Assembly: GCA_038231615.1 (NCBI GenBank)
Contig: JBBRLA010000137.1
Location: 1 to 14,935, forward strand
Length of the DNA stretch: 14,935 nucleotides
DNA from: JBBRLA01 sp038231615
Lineage (GTDB): Bacteria; Myxococcota_A; Polyangia; Palsa-1104; JAEUJZ01
Reading direction: 5' to 3'
The position numbers and the translations under genes were made by a program. The notes beneath the pieces are model-generated. The model was not told the DNA's origin, made no database searches, and worked only from the letters and a program-made list of their open reading frames with translations. Shown one piece after another: positions 1-5,462 of this stretch. How positions within the stretch are numbered: position 1 is the stretch's first letter; each line of letters begins with the position of its first letter.

Positions 1-2217
1 GGCGGTGATAACGACGGCGGCGATGACGGCGGCGGCGATGACGGCGGCGGCGATGACGACGGTGGCGATGACGACGATTATGAGGACGACGATTATGAGG
101 ACGACGATTATGAGGACGACGATTATGAGGACGATACGATTGGGTTTCCTCCCCCGTCCGATTTCCCGCTGCGGTCCCAGAACTCAAGTTTCGACGATTC
201 CACGGCCGAGGTCACGCAGCAGAACCACACCTCAAGTTCCGCCAGTCCCGCGACCGAAGCCGCCCCGCTTGACCAGAACTTAAGTTCTGCTGCTCCCCAA
301 GCCACGGCCGAAGCCGCCCCGCTTGACCAGAACTTAAGTTCTGCCGCTCCCCCAACCCCCCAACCTCCGAGCACTCCGGAACCGCTTGAGCCCCCGCCGC
401 CCGCGGCCAGGAAGCCCGCGCGTTTGGGGCCCTTCCAGCAGTTCCTCCCCGTCTCCTTCCCCACCTACGATTTCAAGCCCTCCAGCGCCGAGCGCCACCT
501 GTGCAGCGCCCTGACCGCGCTGGTGCATGTCAACGACGTCGCCCAAAAAGTCGCCCTCGGCTTTACCAAGGGGAAGGACCCCGTCTCCGAAGAGCTGATG
601 TTCCACTTCATGAAGATCTACGCCAACTACGCCGACGTCCGCCCCCTGGTCGAGGAGAGCATCCAGGCTGGCGCCGAAAACGGCCGCCTCGAGATCGCCG
701 AACACCAAAAGGACGACCCCGACTTCGTCCCCCTCTTGGTCGACTGCAATGCCACCGACCGCCCCATGGCCTGGATCACCGTGGAGGTCGTCAACCCCTT
801 CTTCGAGCCTGACACCAGCCTGGCCGAACGCAACCTGTTCTGGGTCTTCGGCCTGCTCAACACCGCCGCCGACTACCTGGACAAGTTCCTCGCCCGACGC
901 GACCACCTGGACCCCGTCTCCGACGTGCTGGCCGCTCAGCTCATGGCCGAGATCCGCACCACCAAGGCCCACGTCAGCCGCCTTTTGTGCCTCTTTCTCC
1001 CCGGCTCCAAGGCCGCCGAACTCCGCGAGCGTGAGCGCCAGCCCGAGATCGAGGCGCAAAGGGAGCAAGCCCGGCTCGCCGAGGCCCACCTGATCGTGCT
1101 GGCCGACGACGTCATGCCGCGCAATCTGGTCAAGATCGCCCACACCTGGGATGGCCGCCAGGTGGCCATCACCCTGGACCGCGGCTGGGTCATCGTCGCC
1201 CTGGGCGCCACCGGTACGGGCAAAAGCCACCTGGGCGCGCTGCTCTCCGAGGGCCTGCTCCTGCACCTTGCGGGCATCAACCGCCTGGGGCGGCCGGGCA
1301 ACGTCATCGTCCTGGCCGCCGACTGGCGCAAGGGCAGCACCCGGCACCAGCACTTGCGCGGCTTCAATCCCAACCCCAACATGCAGCAGTGGCAGCACCT
1401 GCGTGACTGGTACCAGGCCCAATGCGGCCCCGGCAACGCCGCCTACTGCCGCGGCATCCTGCTCTGCCTGCCCGGCACCGCCGACTACTACCGGGGGATG
1501 TACCCCGACCTCATCGAGCGCGGCCTGGAAATCCGCGAACTGCGCTTCCACCCCAGCGAATGGAGCAACTTCGCCTACGAACTGATGCTCAGTTGCGGGC
1601 AGAAAAACGCCCAGCCCCCGCAGTGGCTCAACTTCATCAGCAACCGCGTCACCCTGCTGGGCGACCAGGCCAACCCCCGGCGCCTGCAGCGCGAGTTCCG
1701 CGATGCCGGCATCGGCGGCGTGGCCCGGCCCACGGTGGATTCAAACTTCGAGGTGATGCACCGGCTGACCTCGCGGCTGCACCACGTCACCGAGGTGATT
1801 GAGGATCAGGGGGTGCCGGTGTTCTGCTACCTGGAGACCCCCTGGATGAGCGCCGAGCACGTGCTGGCGGCGCACCTGTGCCTGATCAACGTGCTCAACA
1901 AGCCCCAACCCAACGACCCGTACATCCTGTACATCGTCGAGGTGGTGGGCAAGCAGTGGGGCAGCCTCGCGCTGATGGCGCTGTACAAGGAGATGACCAA
2001 GGAAGTGCGGCACGGCAGCCGGTCACTGTATCTGGCGGCGCACCTGCCCACCGATCTGCCGGCGGACATCCTGTCGATGGCCTCGGGGGTGTTCCAGTTT
2101 GGTGGGACCTCGCCCCACGCGCACCGGCGGCTGCGGGAACTGATGTCGATGTTCTACTCGGTGTCGATGGAGGCCAGGCCGAGCAACGGTAGCGGCACCT
2201 TGGCGTTGCCACCATAG
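1..2217 (+). CDS. HerA/VirD4-like P-loop ATPase with Asp-rich repeat N-terminus (5'-partial, 3' end rearranged)
   Basis: The frame is open from base 1, so the true start lies upstream; 738 residues are visible. Residues 1-50 are Asp/Gly and Asp-Tyr-Glu tandem repeats. Residues 50-140 are a Ser/Pro/Ala-rich linker containing a repeated DQNLSSAAP unit. A helical region follows. The Walker A motif GATGTGKS begins near residue 402, preceded by a short beta-rich stretch as in HerA. The likely Walker B strand is YILYIVEVVGK near residues 641-651, then LYLAAHLPTDLPADIL, which matches the sensor region of HerA/TraG/VirD4 ATPases (usually TQ-P-DLP). The canonical Asp-Glu of Walker B is Val-Glu here and the sensor Gln is His, so activity may be altered. 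Known relatives are ring-shaped DNA- or protein-pumping motors. The last 15 or so codons are antisense to a DUF1801 gene, so the native C-terminus is probably lost. The specific role is unknown. Confidence 0.7.
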   Translation, partial: GGDNDGGDDGGGDDGGGDDDGGDDDDYEDDDYEDDDYEDDDYEDDTIGFPPPSDFPLRSQNSSFDDSTAEVTQQNHTSSSASPATEAAPLDQNLSSAAPQATAEAAPLDQNLSSAAPPTPQPPSTPEPLEPPPPAARKPARLGPFQQFLPVSFPTYDFKPSSAERHLCSALTALVHVNDVAQKVALGFTKGKDPVSEELMFHFMKIYANYADVRPLVEESIQAGAENGRLEIAEHQKDDPDFVPLLVDCNATDRPMAWITVEVVNPFFEPDTSLAERNLFWVFGLLNTAADYLDKFLARRDHLDPVSDVLAAQLMAEIRTTKAHVSRLLCLFLPGSKAAELRERERQPEIEAQREQARLAEAHLIVLADDVMPRNLVKIAHTWDGRQVAITLDRGWVIVALGATGTGKSHLGALLSEGLLLHLAGINRLGRPGNVIVLAADWRKGSTRHQHLRGFNPNPNMQQWQHLRDWYQAQCGPGNAAYCRGILLCLPGTADYYRGMYPDLIERGLEIRELRFHPSEWSNFAYELMLSCGQKNAQPPQWLNFISNRVTLLGDQANPRRLQREFRDAGIGGVARPTVDSNFEVMHRLTSRLHHVTEVIEDQGVPVFCYLETPWMSAEHVLAAHLCLINVLNKPQPNDPYILYIVEVVGKQWGSLALMALYKEMTKEVRHGSRSLYLAAHLPTDLPADILSMASGVFQFGGTSPHAHRRLRELMSMFYSVSMEARPSNGSGTLALPP
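76..135 (+). repeat. Four 15-bp tandem repeats (Asp-Tyr-Glu-Asp-Asp units)
   Basis: The unit GATTATGAGGACGAC is repeated four times, with one base changed in the last copy. Just upstream (about 16-60) are related GGCGGCGGCGATGAC-type 15-bp units. Both sets are in frame with the ATPase gene and add acidic pentapeptides, so copy-number changes would keep the frame. The tract is coding, not a CRISPR. Confidence 0.9.
254..344 (+). repeat. 54-bp-period direct duplication, each copy with a 16-bp perfect palindrome
   Basis: A segment of about 37 bp starting CCGAAGCCGCCCCGCTTGAC occurs at 254 and again at 308. Each copy contains the perfect palindrome CAGAACTTAAGTTCTG (274-289 and 328-343). A degenerate copy, CAGAACTCAAGTTT, lies at 178, and a weaker one near 223-238. 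In the protein this is a repeated Asp-Gln-Asn-Leu-Ser-Ser-Ala-Ala-Pro linker. Confidence 0.85.
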
Positions 2218-2387
2218 CCCTTGGGATACATGGAGAGCGGCACGTACCACCCAATCATCCCGAACTGGATCCCCTCCTGATAACCGGGCGGCAGGTTCCG
2301 GTTGATCTCCTTGCGCACGGCAGTCAGCGCTGCGCGGCGGTCCGCAGGGAGGTCTGCAAGATACTGGTCCACAGTAGAAGCTGGCAT
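2154..2387 (-). pseudogene. DUF1801-family protein, N-terminal fragment
   Basis: Reading from an ATG at 2387, the product begins MPASTVDQYLADLP, with DRRAALTAVRKEI, an EGIQFGMIGWYVP block and PLPLLGLAS. This is the N-terminal half of DUF1801 (YdhG-like) proteins, which in my knowledge are roughly 120-150 residues and continue well past this point. Here homology stops after about residue 73 and the frame ends four codons later, inside sequence that is coding on the other strand for the ATPase. A longer upstream in-frame extension exists, but it has no family resemblance and I discard it. I read this as a truncated, probably dead gene left by a rearrangement. It may still be expressed as a fragment. 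Confidence 0.7.
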
Positions 2388-2618
2388 GGATGGAGCGTAC
2401 AATATTCCAGTGGCGTCAAGGCCGTCTCCGACGATACGATCCTGGCTCACCAGAATGACCCCAACCTGTCCCAGAGGCGGCAGAACCTGGGCATTGCCGG
2501 CCTCCCCAAGGGCCCACAACGCACCCTGCACCCCCCCAACCAGCGCCTCAAACGTCTCGGCAAACGCGACACACGCCCAGAGCCACTTACTAAATGACAG
2601 GACGAACTCGAAGAGCAG

Positions 2619-2858
2619 ATGCGGGAAGGGTTGGCCTGCGATGGTCGCGTCGCTCGTGGTCTGCCTGCGCGCGCCCTTCCAGACGTCTCCGCATTGCCGA
2701 CTATCGGCATGTTGGATTCCGGCGTTCCCGAATCCCATCCTATGCTCACGCCGTACATCCGTGGGCGTTACCTCGATCCTGAGCTTTCTACTGAGTTGCA
2801 GCCCGAGGGGCATCACGCGTGCGGTGTTGCGTCTGCACTGATATACGGACGGGGTAAA
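2619..2858 (+). pseudogene. Fragment resembling an S8 (subtilisin-like) peptidase
   Basis: In this frame the translation contains IGMLDSGVPESHPML (Asp near 2715), followed about 30 residues later by HHACGVASALIYG (His near 2811). These fit the catalytic-Asp block (LDSGV--HPLL) and catalytic-His block (HGT-VAS-ALYG) of a bacterial S8 peptidase group often encoded beside AAA ATPases. The canonical HGT is degraded to HHA. No Ser block (GTS-A) is seen downstream, and the frame soon loses any protein-like character. An in-frame stop lies at 2595, just upstream. I interpret it as a small remnant of a lost protease gene; chance resemblance is not excluded. Confidence 0.4.
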
Positions 2859-3143
2859 CAAAGATCACATTGTGCTCGGGTTTCGTCCTCCACGCTGGCG
2901 CTCGGAAACCGGCTTTGCCGCAGCCTGATCCTTCCGACAAGGACGAACTGCAGCGTGGCTATGACATCGCTGATCCGAGCCAGTTCGCCCCCGTGGAATG
3001 AGCGAGCAATCATCGCATCCGGGAACGCTCACGATGGCGTCGCGGGATTCACTTCAAGTATCACGCCTCTTTTGCCCCGATGAAGACAATTTCATCCTCC
3101 CTTCATGATCTACGATGCCCACCCCCCTAGTGTAAGACCCAAC

Positions 3144-3150
3144 GGGAGGA
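3144..3150 (+). promoter_or_regulatory. Shine-Dalgarno GGGAGGA for the 3156 gene
   Basis: GGGAGGA ends 5 nt before the ATG at 3156. It decides that start against an in-frame ATG at 3105, which would delay the signal peptide by 17 residues. Confidence 0.75.
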
Positions 3151-3155
3151 TTTCC

Positions 3156-3530
3156 ATGCGCATGAGATACCCTGTCATTGCCCTGTGTCTCGCCCTGCTT
3201 TGCGTACCGCCGAGTGCCCATGCGGACAAGCACCGCACCGGGGCCATCCTGGTTGCCGTCGGGGTGGTCGCCTTGGTGGCGGGCCTTTCGCTCATCGGCA
3301 CCGGCATCTGGGCCCACGTCGCGGCCCCCCACGCCGATACCCTGATGGACTACCAGCGCCTGGACAGCATCAGCACCGGCATCGAGGTTCCAGGGGGCGC
3401 CCTGATGATCCTCGCCGCGCCCCTCATCACCCTGGGCTCCTTCACCCTGGCCGCGGCCTCCCGGGACCAGCAGAATCGTGTCAGCGCCTGGTTGCCCCCC
3501 TCGGGCCTGGCACTGGGAGGGTCCTTCTGA
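3156..3530 (+). CDS. Small exported protein with two hydrophobic segments, function unknown
   Basis: The product is 124 residues. The N-terminus MRMRYPVIALCLALLCVPPSAHA is a signal peptide with an AHA-DK cleavage site, followed by a long hydrophobic helix (ILVAVGVVALVAGLSLIGTG) and a second one (GALMILAAPLITLGSFTLA). It is probably anchored in the inner membrane. The C-terminus ends GLALGGSF, with a terminal Phe. Its stop codon overlaps the start of the next gene by one base, so the two are almost certainly one operon. I do not recognise a named family. Similar short membrane proteins with paired helices are common in myxobacteria, but that link is from memory. Confidence 0.75.
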   Translation: MRMRYPVIALCLALLCVPPSAHADKHRTGAILVAVGVVALVAGLSLIGTGIWAHVAAPHADTLMDYQRLDSISTGIEVPGGALMILAAPLITLGSFTLAAASRDQQNRVSAWLPPSGLALGGSF

Positions 3531-3829
3531 TGCGCCTCCTTCGTCAGGCCGCCTTCGTGCTCCTTTTCATCCCCCTGGGCCTCGCGAGCGGGTGCAGCGA
3601 GCTGGTCTACCCCTGTCATGCCGACTCGAACTGCGTCATCCAGGGCGTGCAGGGCGTGTGCCTGCCTGCCGGCGCGGGCGAGTCCTACTGCGCCTTCAGC
3701 GATGGCAAGTGCACCAGCGGCTACCGTTGGGACACCTCCGCCCCCAGCGTCATCGATGGCAACTGTGTCGCCGGCACGGTCCCCGTGCCGCGCCCCGCCG
3801 AGGCTGGTGACGGTGGCGCCGACCACTGA
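3530..3829 (+). CDS. Cys-rich lipoprotein, function unknown
   Basis: The product is 99 residues. The signal peptide MRLLRQAAFVLLFIPLGLASGC ends in a lipobox (L-A-S-G-C), so the mature protein should be lipid-anchored. It then has regularly spaced cysteines (CSELVYPC, SNC, GVC, SYCAF, GKC, GNC), suggesting a small disulfide-bonded fold. The motif YCAFSDGKCTSGYRW resembles a recurring element in myxobacterial secreted proteins (CAFPD--CPSG-RW). The start ATG overlaps the stop TGA of the upstream gene, giving translational coupling. The frame is open far upstream, but that part is antisense-like shadow of the previous gene. Function unknown. Confidence 0.75.
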   Translation: MRLLRQAAFVLLFIPLGLASGCSELVYPCHADSNCVIQGVQGVCLPAGAGESYCAFSDGKCTSGYRWDTSAPSVIDGNCVAGTVPVPRPAEAGDGGADH

Positions 3830-3886
3830 CCGCGCCGCTGTGACCGGCGCCGCGCACAAGAGACATCTTGCGGCCTCGTTTTTGGA

Positions 3887-3892
3887 TAGTAT
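3887..3892 (+). promoter_or_regulatory. Putative -10 box TAGTAT, 8 nt before the ATG at 3901
   Basis: TAGTAT is followed by 8 nt and then ATG, with no Shine-Dalgarno sequence, fitting a leaderless transcript. No good -35 is seen at 16-18 nt spacing, so support is weak on its own. Confidence 0.3.
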
Positions 3893-3900
3893 TCGCGGCG

Positions 3901-4899
3901 ATGGCCTTTCATGATCCCCTTCGACAGGCGTTGCACAACTACCCGATCGGCGTCCACAGCCCTGGGGCGCCCGCGTCCGCTGCCGATCTCTCGGTGCCGG
4001 CGCAGCGCCTGGGTGCGCCGCTGCCGCAGGATTACGCGGACTTCCTCCGGTCGTGGAATGGCGTGTCGCTCTTCCAGGATTTGATCCTGGTGTTCTCCAC
4101 CTCCGACCCGGATCTGACCTCGCCGGCCCCTGGGCGGCTGCGCATCGGACAGACCCCCGACGGGGCGCTGTGGATGGACGCCGCCGGGGTGGTGCGCCTG
4201 GTGGACGAGGCGGGGCCGGACCCGCTGGTCAGCGGCACCACGCTTTCGCGCTGGTTTGCCGCCACCCTGGCCCGCGAGGCGCTGCTCCTGGATCGCCAGG
4301 GCGAGTTCCGCGAGGTCTTCGACGAAGAAGGGGCGCTGCTGGGGCCGGTGCGGAAGCGGCGGGTGCAGGCCGGGCGCAAGCACGACCCGGGTGCGTCGCT
4401 GTATCTGGTGGAAGAGGCGGAGATGCTGCTGGAAGGACACCAGTTTCCGCAGGCGCAGGCGCTGCTCTTGCAGGCGGTGGAGGTGGACCCCGGGGCGGGC
4501 GCGGCGCTGGAGTTGCTGGCGGCGCTGTACCGGGACGCCGGCAAGCAGGCGGAGGCGGAGACGGCCTCGCTGCGGGCGGCGGCGGCCTCGGTGGCCCCAG
4601 CGCTGCGTGGGTCGCGGCTGCTGGACGCGGCGCAGGCCGGTCCCCCCGAGCGCGCGGCGAAGCATGCCGCCGCGGCGTGGGCCGCCGATCCGGGGCATGC
4701 GCTCCTGCTGATAAACCAGGCCCAGGAACTGCTGAGCGAGGGCGATCGCGACGAGGCGGCCCATCTGCAGGAACGCCTGCTCCTGCTTCTTTCCCATGTG
4801 CCGGCGGGGGAGCCGGCGGCGGACATCGGCCACCTACGAGAACAGGCAGGCGAACTGGAGCGAGACCTGCGGACCCGCGAGGCGCTGCGGGTGGTCTAG
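3901..4899 (+). CDS. SMI1/KNR4-family protein with C-terminal TPR repeats
   Basis: The product is 332 residues from the ATG at 3901; a TTG at 3868 would add 11 residues but is less likely. Residues about 30-130 carry the SMI1/KNR4 pattern: LGAPLPQDYADFLRSWNGVSLF, then a WMDAAGVVRLVDE strand and an ARE-LLL-DR segment. From about residue 165, helical pairs such as ASLYLVEEAEMLLEGHQFPQA, GAALELLAALYRDAGKQAEA and ALLLINQAQELLSEGDRDEA are TPR-like. SMI1/KNR4 proteins often act as immunity or scaffold proteins against polymorphic toxins, but no toxin gene is adjacent, so a role here is open. The gene ends 9 nt from the convergent MarR gene. Confidence 0.75.
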   Translation: MAFHDPLRQALHNYPIGVHSPGAPASAADLSVPAQRLGAPLPQDYADFLRSWNGVSLFQDLILVFSTSDPDLTSPAPGRLRIGQTPDGALWMDAAGVVRLVDEAGPDPLVSGTTLSRWFAATLAREALLLDRQGEFREVFDEEGALLGPVRKRRVQAGRKHDPGASLYLVEEAEMLLEGHQFPQAQALLLQAVEVDPGAGAALELLAALYRDAGKQAEAETASLRAAAASVAPALRGSRLLDAAQAGPPERAAKHAAAAWAADPGHALLLINQAQELLSEGDRDEAAHLQERLLLLLSHVPAGEPAADIGHLREQAGELERDLRTREALRVV

Positions 4900-4908
4900 G
4901 GCCGGGGA

Positions 4909-5391
4909 CTACGCGGCCGGTCCAATGGGGGAGCTGGAAGCGTCTTTTTGACAACAAGCAGGCGCGACCTTGGGCGTCTCCAGCACGGCGACCAGCACCT
5001 GGAGCGATTCCAGGAGCGCCTTTCGGCCCTCCGCGGGGACGCGCTCCAGCACCGCGGCGAAGACGGCCTGTTCGTCGCAGCACAGGGTCTCGATGCAGCT
5101 TTTGCCCATGGGCGTCAGGCGGTTTTCGACCTGGCGGCTGTCCTCCTCGGCGCGGACGCGGGACAGGTAGCCGTTCTTCTCCAACACGGCCAGGTTGCGG
5201 CTGGCCGTCGACAAGTCGATGCCGAGACGCTCTGCCAGGGGGCCGGTGGCCAGCCCGCCCTCGCGAAGCGCGCGCAGGGTGTGGAACTGCTGCAAGGTGA
5301 TGTCCGCGCAGCAGATCTGCTCGCGTTCGATGGCACCGAGCCGGCGCAGGACCCGACGGGCCAGGTCCGCGAATTCGTCCGTGTCGTTCAT
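4909..5391 (-). CDS. MarR-family winged-helix regulator with three Cys-Cys pairs
   Basis: The product is 160 residues from the ATG at 5391; an upstream TTG at 5409 lies inside a palindrome and is rejected. The winged-helix core is clear: LATGPLAERLGIDLSTASRNLAVLEKNGYLSRV, the wing DSRQVENRLTPMGK, and flanking dimerisation helices. Cysteines come in pairs at 27-28, 104-105 and 146-147, plus Cys99. MarR proteins with a Cys-Cys just before the wHTH (here ICCADITLQQFHTL) are, as I recall, found near metalloid and sulfur genes, so thiol-, sulfide- or arsenite-type sensing is plausible but inferred. It is divergent from the molybdoenzyme gene across 71 bp holding a perfect palindrome, so it likely represses itself and that operon. 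Confidence 0.88.
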   Translation of the reverse strand: MNDTDEFADLARRVLRRLGAIEREQICCADITLQQFHTLRALREGGLATGPLAERLGIDLSTASRNLAVLEKNGYLSRVRAEEDSRQVENRLTPMGKSCIETLCCDEQAVFAAVLERVPAEGRKALLESLQVLVAVLETPKVAPACCQKDASSSPIGPAA

Positions 5392-5396
5392 ATTAT

Positions 5397-5409
5397 TTGT
5401 ATGATACAA
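5397..5409. promoter_or_regulatory. Perfect palindrome TTGTATGATACAA, candidate MarR operator
   Basis: Six-base arms TTGTAT and ATACAA flank one base, 5 nt upstream of the MarR ATG. The site overlaps an AT-rich patch with -10-like TACAAT (5405-5410) on the plus strand and TATCAT on the minus strand. Its size and symmetry suit a MarR dimer. Binding here would block both the regulator and the divergent molybdoenzyme operon. Confidence 0.5.
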
Positions 5410-5462
5410 TCGGCAGCGGTCTGCTGATTCTGTCTGGTCCGGTTAGCGCCCCATGGTAACAG

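Larger units (their letters stand above)
2388..3155. other. Gene-poor scar region with degraded remnants
   Basis: No intact gene can be supported here. Codon structure is weak and stops interrupt the frames every 50-150 codons. Apart from the S8-like piece listed separately I recognise nothing. Open stretches on both strands (for example plus strand 2302-2841 and 2619-3083) lack GC-ending codon bias outside that piece. Together with the truncated genes to its left, this looks like decayed or deleted DNA between two intact blocks. Confidence 0.5.

Noticed and set aside
16..135. CRISPR-like short repeats at the left end
   Set aside because: The repeats are contiguous 15-bp units without spacers and stay in frame, so they are coding tandem repeats.
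334..1551. 405-codon minus-strand open frame opposite the ATPase gene
   Set aside because: It is the antisense shadow of a GC-rich gene with few A/T-ending codons; the product is low-complexity Gly/Val/Asp with no domain, while the plus strand has a clear P-loop.
2302..2841. 179-codon plus-strand frame in the scar region
   Set aside because: It has no domain, is Ser/Arg/Pro-rich, and runs antisense to the DUF1801 fragment and out of frame with the S8-like piece.
3721..4833. 370-codon minus-strand and overlapping plus-strand frames over the SMI1-TPR gene
   Set aside because: Arg/Gly/Ala/Pro-rich products without domains; the 3901 frame shows SMI1 and TPR patterns.
5389..5409. TTG start for the MarR gene at 5409
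   Set aside because: It lies in the palindrome and has no ribosome site; the ATG at 5391 gives the usual MarR N-terminus.
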